Source: Deltaproteobacteria bacterium (lineage in GTDB: Bacteria; Desulfobacterota; Syntrophorhabdia; Syntrophorhabdales; Syntrophorhabdaceae). Taken from it: a stretch of DNA of 63,302 nt. Shown in pieces: positions 26,655 to 34,747 of the stretch (position 1 is the stretch's first letter; each line of letters starts with the position of its first letter). A program made the position numbers and the translations under genes. Below the pieces are notes generated by a model, which saw only the letters and a program-made list of their open reading frames with translations, had not been told where the DNA came from and did not search any database. The stretch is taken from positions 1 to 63,302 of the forward strand of contig JAKPCK010000005.1 in assembly GCA_029553295.1 (NCBI GenBank). The letters are read 5' to 3'.

Positions 26655-28250
26655 ATGGTTAACAGTATCCTGCTCTTTATAACAGGTCTTGTCCTCTTCC
26701 TATTCGGCATGATTAAGCTCAGCGAGCTTATGCAACAACAGTTAAGCGGCAGTATAAGGGATTATCTCAAGATATCTGTAGCAAGACCTGTTTATGGATT
26801 TTTTATGGGTATTGTCTCTACCTTACTTCTCCAGAGCAGTTCTGCAACAACACTCTTAACAATGGGGGTAGTAAGCGCAGGGCTTATAAGCTTTTATCAC
26901 TCCCTGGGGATAATACTTGGTGCAGATATAGGCACAACACTCACAGCCCAGCTTGTTGTATGGAGGTTTACGACCATCTCTCCCTTTATTATCCTTGTTG
27001 GGGGCATCCTCATGTTTACCGGTAAGGATAGACTGAGGTCATATGGAGAGGCTATTTTTTATTTTGGTCTTATATTTTTCGGCCTTAACCTTACATCAGA
27101 GGCTACAGCGCCTTTAAAAAATAATCAGTCATTTATAAGATTTTTTCAGGAGGCGAAAAACCCTTTAATAGGTGTCTGTATAGGTGCAGTCTTTACCGGT
27201 ATTGTCCAGGCATCTGCTATACCTGTAGGTATCATGGTTATAATGGGCCAGCAGGGGCTCATAAGCATTGATAATGCCGTTCCAGTAGTATTCGGTGCAA
27301 ACATAGGGACAACAGTTACAGCCCTCCTAGGCAGCCTGGTCCTAAATATTAATGCAAAAAAAAGTGCCTTATCCCATCTACTATTCAAGATAATAGGTGT
27401 GGCATTGGCACTTGTGTTTTTTCCATTTTTTATAGGCCTCATAAAAAATCTGTCATCCCATGTCTCACAGCAGGTGGCATTCAGTCATTTTATTCTAAAT
27501 CTCTCTATTGCCCTCTTGTTCGGTTTCTTGCTGAAGCCCTTCTCTTATATCATCGAGAAGATCATCCCTGGCAAGGATGAGACCCTGCCTATTTGGCCTG
27601 AGCATCTAAACAAAAAATGTCTTACGAGTGCAGAGGATGCCCTTGGTTGCGTCAGAAAGGAGCTTGTCAGAGAGATAGCCCTCGCCAGGAAGATGCTCTT
27701 TGAAAGCCTTGGTCTTATAAATAATTTTAAAAGCGCCAAAAGAAAGGACTTAGGATATATAGAGATTGTTATTGACAACCTTCAGGCTGAGATAACAAGG
27801 TATCTCTGGAATATATCCTGCGGTCAGTTGTCCCCTGAACTATCAAAAAGGCTCTTTGCATTCTCTTCTATTGTATATGATATTGAGAGGATGGGTGACC
27901 ACTCCACAAATATAGTAGAGTTATCCGAATCAAAGCACCTAAGAAGCGCCATGTTTTCAGAACCAGCGCTCGTAGAAATAAATGAGATAGGAAGATTAGT
28001 TGTAGAAACCGTTGATTTAACTTCGTCTGTCATAGAAAGTGGAAACAGGGTTAATCTAGATAAGATTGGGGAAATGACAGCAAAAATAGACTTTATTATA
28101 AAAGAGGCCATAGACAGGCACCTCCAGAGATTCTACCAGCGTATATGCAGGGCTGAGGCAGGCCCTATTTTTGTTGATATGCTTGTAAATCTCGAGGGGA
28201 TTGCCCGTCACTGCCGTATTATAGCCGAGCATCTAAAAACCCTTGAATAA
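26655..28250 (+). CDS. Na+/phosphate cotransporter (NptA/PF02690) with PhoU-like tail
   Basis: This 531-residue protein has an N-terminal membrane part (about 320 residues) with two Na/Pi repeats. The first has QSSSATTLLTMG, the second QASAIPVGIMVI, and each is followed by a GADIGTT or GANIGTT motif. The C-terminal 190 residues form a PhoU-like helical domain. It imports phosphate using the sodium gradient and is a low-affinity complement to PstSCAB. The PhoU-like tail is notable because no separate phoU lies beside pstB. There is no clear ribosome site. Confidence 0.9.
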   Translation: MVNSILLFITGLVLFLFGMIKLSELMQQQLSGSIRDYLKISVARPVYGFFMGIVSTLLLQSSSATTLLTMGVVSAGLISFYHSLGIILGADIGTTLTAQLVVWRFTTISPFIILVGGILMFTGKDRLRSYGEAIFYFGLIFFGLNLTSEATAPLKNNQSFIRFFQEAKNPLIGVCIGAVFTGIVQASAIPVGIMVIMGQQGLISIDNAVPVVFGANIGTTVTALLGSLVLNINAKKSALSHLLFKIIGVALALVFFPFFIGLIKNLSSHVSQQVAFSHFILNLSIALLFGFLLKPFSYIIEKIIPGKDETLPIWPEHLNKKCLTSAEDALGCVRKELVREIALARKMLFESLGLINNFKSAKRKDLGYIEIVIDNLQAEITRYLWNISCGQLSPELSKRLFAFSSIVYDIERMGDHSTNIVELSESKHLRSAMFSEPALVEINEIGRLVVETVDLTSSVIESGNRVNLDKIGEMTAKIDFIIKEAIDRHLQRFYQRICRAEAGPIFVDMLVNLEGIARHCRIIAEHLKTLE

Positions 28251-28392
28251 ATGAAACCCCACCAGGGTAGGGAGTGCAACACTGACTTTAGAGCATAGAT
28301 TAGAGACTGTAGACTTATGAAAAAAGCACTCTAAAATATTGTGAGAGAGGTATCTATTTGAAATTTATGTCCCAAAATGTTATGTAGAATCC

Positions 28393-28782
28393 ATGTATAA
28401 GACCCGTATATACTACCAAGATACAGATGCCGGGGGTGTTGTATACTTTGCAAACTATCTCAAATTTGCCGAAAAATCATGGTTTGAATACCTCTTATCC
28501 ATCGGCATAGATTTGATGGAATGGCAAAGTCAAGATACCTACATTATCGTCAAAACAGTTCATCTCGACCTCATGGAAAAAATCCTATACGGCGACACTA
28601 TTACCGTAAAGACTGAGGTGAAAGAGGTAAAAAATGCCTATTTCATCCTTGAACATACAGTCTTAAAGGACGAAAAGATAACTACAAGGATAGAGACAAC
28701 CATGGTCTGTATAAGTAGCCAGGGAAGGCCCAAAAGAATCCCCGATGGATTTAAGGATAAGCTCTTGAAACAATTAGAATAA
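28393..28782 (+). CDS. YbgC/4-hydroxybenzoyl-CoA thioesterase family protein
   Basis: This 129-residue hotdog-fold thioesterase has the motif YYQDTDAGGVVYFANYLKFAE, with the active-site Asp in DAGGVVYF. It hydrolyses short-chain acyl-CoA or aryl-CoA esters. In Gram-negative bacteria the gene is often linked to tol-pal; here it is not. Whether it acts on acyl-CoA or on aromatic CoA cannot be decided. The start has no strong Shine-Dalgarno. Confidence 0.85.
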   Translation: MYKTRIYYQDTDAGGVVYFANYLKFAEKSWFEYLLSIGIDLMEWQSQDTYIIVKTVHLDLMEKILYGDTITVKTEVKEVKNAYFILEHTVLKDEKITTRIETTMVCISSQGRPKRIPDGFKDKLLKQLE

Positions 28783-28811
28783 AGAGCTTAAACAGTTGAC
28801 CTTTGGTTTTC

Positions 28812-30104
28812 CTATTTACCCCTCAAGGCATCCCAGCTTTTCAGTATCTGAACTGCCATGGATAGCTGAAGGTCATTCTCATCTATCTTTTTCTTTGTAT
28901 CTTCCTCTGTCTTTTTATGGTTTTTATCTACCTCTATGTGTCTTTCCAGGTCCTTTTCTTTTAGCGGGATACCCTTTTCCTTTATCTTTACCATATTATT
29001 GTCCACTATGATGTCAGGTGTTATGCCCTCAGCCTGTATGGAACGTCCCTTTGGGGTGAAATATTTTGCCGTAGTCAGTTTAACAGCGGAGCCGTCTCCA
29101 AGGGGTAGGATGGTCTGGACAGACCCCTTGCCAAAGGTCTTTTGACCCACTATTATAGCCCTTTTGTGGTCCTGAAGCGCCCCTGCCACAATCTCAGATG
29201 CACTTGCACTCCCCTCATTTACAAGGACAACAAGGGGACCTTCATAGTCGCTTTTCTTTTTCTCAGCATAGAAACTCATCTTGTCATCTTTTTTCCTGCC
29301 CTCTATATAGACTATAAGACCATCCTTTAAAAACCTGTCAGAGACCTCCACTGCCTGCTCAAGGAGGCCACCAGGGTCGTTCCTCAGGTCAAGTACCAAG
29401 CCCTTCAGAGGCTTGTTGTTATTCATCTTTACAAGCTCCTGTATGGCATTATCAAGGTCTCGGGATGTCTTTTCCTGAAACTGCGTAAGCCTTATATAAC
29501 CGTATTCATCATCCAGCATCCTGAATTTCACGCTCTTTGCCACAATAACATCCCTTATAATGGTAAAATCCTTGGGGGTTGTAAAACCCTCCCTCATGAT
29601 GGTCAGGACAACAGGCTTGCCTTTCTGTCCCCTTATGAGTTTTACCACGTCTATAAGGCTCATATTCTTTGTTAACTTGCCATCTATCTTGATTATGTTA
29701 TCCCCTGTCTTGATGCCGGCCTTAAATGCAGGGGTGTCCTCAATCGGTGTAATTACTGTTGGAAAGCCATCCTTTATTGTTATCTCAATACCAACGCCAC
29801 CAAATTCACCCTTGGTCTCTGTCTGCATCTCCTTATACATCTCAGGGGTCAAAAAAGATGAATGTGGGTCAAGGGATTCAAGCATACCTTTTATGGCTGC
29901 ATAGATAATATCTTTGTCTTTTACCTCTTCTACATAGTTTTTCTTTACAATATCCAGGACATCTGAGAAGGTTTTAAGGTATTCGTATATCTCCTTGGAG
30001 TCAGAAGGGACTGCAGCTTTTTTACCCTGGGCACCCATCATAAAACCAAGGATAAATATGGAAATAAAAACAAGGCTAATTATTATCTTATATCTTCTGC
30101 TCAT
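28812..30104 (-). CDS. S41 C-terminal processing protease (CtpA/Prc type)
   Basis: This 430-residue exported protease has a signal/anchor helix (residues 7-25), a PDZ domain (about 100-175) and an S41 catalytic domain. The dyad is visible as Ser301 in EGSASASEI and Lys326 in TFGKGSV. It cuts periplasmic proteins at hydrophobic C termini and, in several bacteria, regulates peptidoglycan hydrolases. It is adjacent to the cobA-hemD gene on the same strand with 118 bases between. Confidence 0.92.
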   Translation of the reverse strand: MSRRYKIIISLVFISIFILGFMMGAQGKKAAVPSDSKEIYEYLKTFSDVLDIVKKNYVEEVKDKDIIYAAIKGMLESLDPHSSFLTPEMYKEMQTETKGEFGGVGIEITIKDGFPTVITPIEDTPAFKAGIKTGDNIIKIDGKLTKNMSLIDVVKLIRGQKGKPVVLTIMREGFTTPKDFTIIRDVIVAKSVKFRMLDDEYGYIRLTQFQEKTSRDLDNAIQELVKMNNNKPLKGLVLDLRNDPGGLLEQAVEVSDRFLKDGLIVYIEGRKKDDKMSFYAEKKKSDYEGPLVVLVNEGSASASEIVAGALQDHKRAIIVGQKTFGKGSVQTILPLGDGSAVKLTTAKYFTPKGRSIQAEGITPDIIVDNNMVKIKEKGIPLKEKDLERHIEVDKNHKKTEEDTKKKIDENDLQLSMAVQILKSWDALRGK

Positions 30105-30222
30105 CTTTTTGACCTCCTGCCTTGATAATACAACAATATTATTAAACTTTCAATCGTAAAGAAATATATATGTCAACGAGTTAACCGATGCTGAAAACAA
30201 TGTGGTTCTCTTTGTATCATCC

Positions 30223-31716
30223 TTACTGTGCAGAGTTTTTATAATACCCCTCTATTGCCTCAACAAGCCCTGGTATATCGTATCTTTTCGCCTCTATGGT
30301 GGCATCTATGCCATAATCCCTTAATGTCTTTGATGTTATGGGGCCAATGGATGCTACTATACACCTTTCAAGGGCCTGCTTGCCGTATGAAGCAATAAAA
30401 TTTTTTACAGTGGACGAGCTTGTAAATGTTATCACATCAGGGGTTTCTTTGAGTTTTTCTAATGTCTCTGGTATTGTTGTCTTATATATAGGAATAACAT
30501 CACACATACCGCCATTATTATTGATATAGTTCACCAGGATATCACGTGCCTCTTCTGCCCTAGGTAAAAGCAGTCGCTTATTTCTTATGTCAATGCCCTT
30601 CAGTATCTCTATTATCCCCTCTGAAGTCCATTTTTCTGGCACAAAATCCGATATGACCCCTCTGGATAAAAGGGCAGAGGCAGTGGCATCACCTATGGAT
30701 ATAACCCTTACCCCCTTTAGGCTCCTTACATCTCGTTTAGCCTTGAACAGGGCATCAAAGAATATGTCAACACTATTTGTACTTGTAAATATGACAGCAT
30801 AGTATCTGTCTATTGATTTTATGGCCTCATCCAGCCTCTCGTTGGGTTCAATGGTTTTTATATCTATAACAGGGATATAGAGGATATCTGCACCCCTATC
30901 AGATAGCGACCTGCCGAGCTTTGTAGACTGGTGTCTTGCCCTTGTTACTGCTATCTTCTTTCCAAAGAGCGGTCTTTTTTCAAACCATCTGAGCCTATCT
31001 CTCAGCTCCACTACCCGGCCCACAACAATAATGCCAGGTGGTTTTGCGCCCTGTTTTTCTGCCTCTTTATGGATCTCATCAAGGCTTGATACTATTACCC
31101 GTTGATTCGGCAGAGTCCCATGCATGATGATACATGCATCTGTCTTGGGGTCTATGCCGTTTTCTATGAGCCTGTTTTTAATAAGGCCTATATTTCTTAT
31201 CCCCATTAAAAAAACAAGGGTATCTACACCTGTTGCCAACCCCTTCCAGTTTATGGATGATGATGTCTTTGATTCATCCTCATGACCTGTAACAAAGGCA
31301 ACAGAGGATGCATAGTGTCTATGGGTGAGAGGTATCCCGGCATATGCAGGCACGGATATGGCTGATGTGACACCAGGACAGATCTCAAAATCAATACCTT
31401 TTTCTGCCAAAAAGAGGGCCTCTTCTCCTCCCCGGCCGAATATGAAAGGGTCTCCACCCTTTAGCCTGACAACTATACTGTATCTCTCTGCCTTTTTTAA
31501 CAAGAGTTCATTAATCTCATCCTGTGGTAATTCGTGCTGTGAGGCCTGCTTTCCAGCATAGATTATCTCGGCATCTTCCCTTGCAAAGCCCAACAATTCT
31601 TTATTGGCAAGATAATCATAGATTATACAGTCTGCCTGCTGAATCAATTCAAGCCCTTTTAGGGTTATGAGTTTTAAATCCCCTGGACCTGCACCAACGA
31701 GATATACCTTACCCAT
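30223..31716 (-). CDS. Fused uroporphyrinogen-III methyltransferase and uroporphyrinogen-III synthase
   Basis: From ATG 31716 the protein is 497 residues. The N-terminal half is a SAM-dependent CobA/SUMT domain with VGAGPGDLKLITLKG and RLKGGDPFIFGRGGEE. The C-terminal half is a HemD-type synthase (AVTRARHQSTKLG, TSTNSVDIFF, TSSSTVKNF). The enzyme cyclises hydroxymethylbilane to uroporphyrinogen III and methylates it to precorrin-2 for cobalamin, siroheme or heme d1. I reject a longer frame reaching 31800 because the family starts at MGKVYLVGAG and the cspA promoter lies there. The fusion is common in anaerobes. Confidence 0.9.
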   Translation of the reverse strand: MGKVYLVGAGPGDLKLITLKGLELIQQADCIIYDYLANKELLGFAREDAEIIYAGKQASQHELPQDEINELLLKKAERYSIVVRLKGGDPFIFGRGGEEALFLAEKGIDFEICPGVTSAISVPAYAGIPLTHRHYASSVAFVTGHEDESKTSSSINWKGLATGVDTLVFLMGIRNIGLIKNRLIENGIDPKTDACIIMHGTLPNQRVIVSSLDEIHKEAEKQGAKPPGIIVVGRVVELRDRLRWFEKRPLFGKKIAVTRARHQSTKLGRSLSDRGADILYIPVIDIKTIEPNERLDEAIKSIDRYYAVIFTSTNSVDIFFDALFKAKRDVRSLKGVRVISIGDATASALLSRGVISDFVPEKWTSEGIIEILKGIDIRNKRLLLPRAEEARDILVNYINNNGGMCDVIPIYKTTIPETLEKLKETPDVITFTSSSTVKNFIASYGKQALERCIVASIGPITSKTLRDYGIDATIEAKRYDIPGLVEAIEGYYKNSAQ

Positions 31717-31786
31717 AGTCCTGTTATTATACGTTGTAAATCCAATGCTTTCAATTAAATATTTTTTTCTAACCGTCACATTTAGC

Positions 31787-31816
31787 TTGACATAATGCAA
31801 TAAAAAGGCATAGTAT
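31787..31816 (+). promoter_or_regulatory. Promoter of the cold-shock gene
   Basis: A perfect TTGACA (31787-31792) and TAGTAT (31811-31816) are separated by 18 bases. The predicted leader is only about 40 bases. Confidence 0.5.
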
Positions 31817-31820
31817 ACCC

Positions 31821-31847
31821 ATTAAAGCATGTTTGCTTAATTTTTTT
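31821..31847 (+). promoter_or_regulatory. Leader hairpin with T-run before cspA
   Basis: ATTAAAGCA and TGCTTAAT pair with one bulged A, followed by seven T and then GAAAGGAG. It resembles a weak terminator or an RNA thermosensor in front of the ribosome site. Confidence 0.35.
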
Positions 31848-31864
31848 GAAAGGAGTTTAGCAGT

Positions 31865-32068
31865 ATGGCAGTAGGTAAGGTAAAATGGTTTAATGATTCA
31901 AAGGGTTATGGTTTTATCGAGCAGGATAACGGTGAAGATGTTTTTGTCCATTTCTCAGCAATCAAGCAGGATGGGTTTAAAACATTAAAGCAGGGCGAGA
32001 AGGTTGAGTTTGAGATTACTAAAGGTCCAAAGGGTCCACAGGCAGCAAACGTAACTAAGGCAGAATAA
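31865..32068 (+). CDS. cspA: Cold-shock domain protein (CspA family)
   Basis: This 67-residue single cold-shock domain protein begins [20 protein letters not shown], with RNP1 KGYGFIE and RNP2 DVFVHFS. It binds single-stranded RNA and melts secondary structure. GAAAGGAG precedes the ATG. It is flanked by a promoter and a terminator, so it is monocistronic. The assignment to CspA rather than another Csp paralog is nominal. Confidence 0.93.
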   Translation: MAVGKVKWFNDSKGYGFIEQDNGEDVFVHFSAIKQDGFKTLKQGEKVEFEITKGPKGPQAANVTKAE

Positions 32069-32096
32069 AAAAGAGGGGCTAATCCCCCTCTTTTTC
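32067..32096. terminator. Bidirectional terminator between cspA and mazG
   Basis: The hairpin AGAGGGG/CCCCTCT is flanked by an A-run and a T-run immediately after the cspA stop. It overlaps the last codons of the convergent mazG gene, whose transcript can also end here. Confidence 0.75.
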
Positions 32097-32834
32097 CATA
32101 GACTTTATCTCATCCCACAGTTTATCCATAACAGCTATATCTGATTTGCCCAGTTCTGTATTTTTTTCTATATACCCAAAGCGTCTGACAAATTTATCTG
32201 ATGTGAATCTCAGGGCATCTTCCGGGTCAATATTGTAAGACCTTGAGATATTTACCACTGTAAACAGGATATCTCCTATCTCTTCCTTTATCTTCTCCTT
32301 ATTATCAGATTTCTCTGCCTCTTGTAGTTCTCTTATCTCTTCCTCAAGCTTTTCGTGGATATCCCGTACATTTTTCCAGTCGAATCCTACCTTTGCAGCC
32401 CTTCTCGTAATTATGTATGCCCTGAGGAGTGCCGGCAAGATCTTCGGTATGTCGCTGAGGGGTGAATAATCCTCTTTTTCTGCCTTTTTTATCTCCTCCC
32501 ATCTTACCTCTATGGGTATGTCAGGGTTTTTTTCTATAAATACATGGGGGTGCCTGTTGAACATCTTTTTGTATGTAAGGCTTATCACATCTTTTATGTC
32601 GAACAGAGATTTTTCCCTGCATATCTGAGATATAAAGATAATATGAAATAGTAAGTCGCCCAACTCCTCTTTTATGCCCTCATAATCCTCTTTTTCTATG
32701 GCATCTATTAATTCGTAGGCCTCTTCCAGGACATATGTCTTGAAGGAATGGACCGTCTGCTTTCTATCCCATTTACACCCCCTGTCACTCCGAAGTGTCT
32801 CCATGAGCTCTACAAGTCTTGAAAATTCTTCCAT
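32079..32834 (-). CDS. mazG: Nucleoside triphosphate pyrophosphohydrolase MazG
   Basis: This 251-residue protein carries two MazG domains. The first has the metal-binding pattern EEAYELIDAIEKED..EELGDLLFH, and the second has EEIRELQEAEKSD..EEIGDILFTV. It hydrolyses NTPs to NMP and PPi, so it can clear damaged nucleotides or lower ppGpp. It is the last gene of the envelope operon, 13 bases after waaA. Length matches E. coli MazG (263). Confidence 0.93.
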   Translation of the reverse strand: MEEFSRLVELMETLRSDRGCKWDRKQTVHSFKTYVLEEAYELIDAIEKEDYEGIKEELGDLLFHIIFISQICREKSLFDIKDVISLTYKKMFNRHPHVFIEKNPDIPIEVRWEEIKKAEKEDYSPLSDIPKILPALLRAYIITRRAAKVGFDWKNVRDIHEKLEEEIRELQEAEKSDNKEKIKEEIGDILFTVVNISRSYNIDPEDALRFTSDKFVRRFGYIEKNTELGKSDIAVMDKLWDEIKSMEKEGD

Positions 32835-32847
32835 ATCAACCTTCTCC

Positions 32848-34095
32848 TTAATCTATTATCTGCATGATATTATCCACTGTCTTTTCCATATAACCCCTGT
32901 GCATATCAATAATATCCCTGCCCTTCTCTCCCATCTCCTCCACTTTTTCATGGTGTCCCAGGAGGTATCTTATATTGTCATAGAGTTCCTCGTAGTCTTT
33001 GACCATAATACCTGCCTTTTTCGCTATTATGAGGTCTGCTATCTCTTTAAAATTCTCTATAAAAGGACCAAAGACTACAGGGGTCCCGAAAAAAAGCGGC
33101 TCGAGGATGTTTTGACCGCCATAGGGTGCAAGGCTACCTCCAACAAAGGCAATCCTGCTTTTCTTGTATATATCTAAAAGGTCGCCAACCGTATCCACCA
33201 ATACTATATCTGCATTTACAGGTTGACCCTGTCCTAAACGGGTCTTTATGGTGGAATAGCGGGTGATTCTAAATACTTTACCCAGCTCATATTCTATAGG
33301 GCTTACAAGGTTTAGTTCCCTGGGTGCTATATATATACTCAGGCCAGGCATATCTCCTTTGAGCCTTTTTATTACAGAGAAAACACCCTCCATCTCCTTT
33401 TCCTTTATGCTCCCGAAGGTCACTATGTCCCCTTTCTGCATTGATGACTCCTGCCCCTTTATATCCCTGTAATATTTTATGTTCCCTGTAGTTATGACCT
33501 TATGAGGCTCCATGCCGATCGAGATATATCTCCTTCTATGTTCCTCTGATTGTGCCATCACCATATCTATATCTGATAAGACATCTCTCAGAAAAAAAGA
33601 AAACCTCTTGTAACTGGGGAGTGTCCTGTCCGATATCCTGCCGTTTAAGATGACAACAGGTATACCCCTTTTTTTTGCCGTCCAGATGAGATTGGGCCAT
33701 ATCTCTGTCTCCACAATAATAATTGCCTTAAATGTTGAACCGTCTATAAAACGGTCTATGGCAAGACCCAGATCCAGAGGGAGCGAATAGATATTGATTG
33801 CATTGTTGAATTTTCTTAAGAGCAGGTCCTTTGTATAGAATGTATTTGTCGTAACGACAAATTCCAGATTGAGTTCCCTTTTGTTTTTCCTTAAAAAGTT
33901 TATGAGTGTCTCTGCTATAACAGCCTCACCAATAGATGCAGCATGTATCCACAGGGCATTTTTTACCGGGGTTGCCTTTGTAGAGTTAAAGAGCCTCTCG
34001 CCTATATTTCTTCTTAATTTTCTTTTAAAAAGGGCAAAGAAAACAAAAAAAGGCAGGGCTACATAGACAAGGACATTATAGATTACCTTCCACAT
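32848..34095 (-). CDS. waaA: 3-deoxy-D-manno-octulosonic acid (Kdo) transferase
   Basis: This 415-residue GT-B glycosyltransferase is attached to the inner membrane by a short N-terminal helix (residues 4-24). Visible family blocks are IHAASIGEA, VETEIWPNLIW, NGRISDRT, and GGSLAPYGGQNILEPL in the CMP-Kdo-binding region. WaaA/KdtA adds Kdo to lipid IVA to complete the lipid A anchor. Its start overlaps the end of the frameshifted acyltransferase gene by 13 bases, so it depends on coupled translation from that reading frame. Confidence 0.94.
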   Translation of the reverse strand: MWKVIYNVLVYVALPFFVFFALFKRKLRRNIGERLFNSTKATPVKNALWIHAASIGEAVIAETLINFLRKNKRELNLEFVVTTNTFYTKDLLLRKFNNAINIYSLPLDLGLAIDRFIDGSTFKAIIIVETEIWPNLIWTAKKRGIPVVILNGRISDRTLPSYKRFSFFLRDVLSDIDMVMAQSEEHRRRYISIGMEPHKVITTGNIKYYRDIKGQESSMQKGDIVTFGSIKEKEMEGVFSVIKRLKGDMPGLSIYIAPRELNLVSPIEYELGKVFRITRYSTIKTRLGQGQPVNADIVLVDTVGDLLDIYKKSRIAFVGGSLAPYGGQNILEPLFFGTPVVFGPFIENFKEIADLIIAKKAGIMVKDYEELYDNIRYLLGHHEKVEEMGEKGRDIIDMHRGYMEKTVDNIMQIID

Positions 34096-34747
34096 ACTAT
34101 CCTGTCAGCCTCTTCTGTAAGTTCTATGAGTGTCTTTTCCAGATGCAGGCGGAGGTCCTCCATAGCCCTTTCATCCATATCACTATTTATATAGATGGGT
34201 TCACCCCAGAGGAAAACTATCCTTGAGAAAGGCAGGGGCAGTATAAAACTGTCCCATGATTTAAAAGTTTTTTTTTACCTGCACTGTATGTTACCGGCAC
34301 TATCCCGGCCTTTGTAATCCTTGCAAGCTCTATTATACCTTTTTTGACCTTATATCGAGGGCCCTTGGGGCCATCAGGGGTTATGGCTACATCAAAGCCA
34401 TTTTTTAGAGATGACATAATCTCCCTTACAGATGAGACTGTCTTTTTTCTGTATGAGCCCCTTATTGCATCGAGACCAAAGAATCTTATCACCCTTGCAA
34501 TGAACTCGCCATCCCTGTGTCTGCTTATTAGCACCTTACCTTTGCCCCTTATATTTGCAAAGGGCATCATGAGAAGCCTGCCATGCCAGAAGCAGACTAT
34601 AAAGTTTTCACCTCTTTGCCATCTCTCATCTACCCTGGACCTGTTTACATGCTCTATCCTTGATGTGAATCTAATGAAGGCTATAATCATGTAGATAATG
34701 GGAGGCAGTATGTTCAACAAAAGAAAGTATTTAATATCCTTAAGCAT
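34083..34747 (-). pseudogene. Lysophospholipid-type acyltransferase (DUF374), frameshifted at a poly-A tract
   Basis: The first frame gives 176 residues from 34747 with LPLAT blocks CFWHGRLLMMPF, SRHRDGE and TPDGPKGPRYKVKKG. It then loses the family ending after GKKK. At the nine-A run (minus strand, 34268-34276) adding one A restores GKKKTFKSWDSFILPLPFSR and WGEPIYI, through to a stop at 34083. The joined gene would be 221 residues, overlapping waaA in the usual way. It probably adds an acyl chain to lipid A or a lipid precursor. The frameshift may be a sequencing error, phase variation or a real mutation. Confidence 0.8.

Noticed and set aside
28251-28392. Riboswitch or small RNA before the thioesterase gene
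   Set aside because: No recognisable conserved motif or stable long stem is seen.
31717-31800. N-terminal extension of the CobA-HemD protein
   Set aside because: The extension has no similarity to the family, and the cspA promoter occupies part of it. The ATG at 31716 begins the conserved domain.
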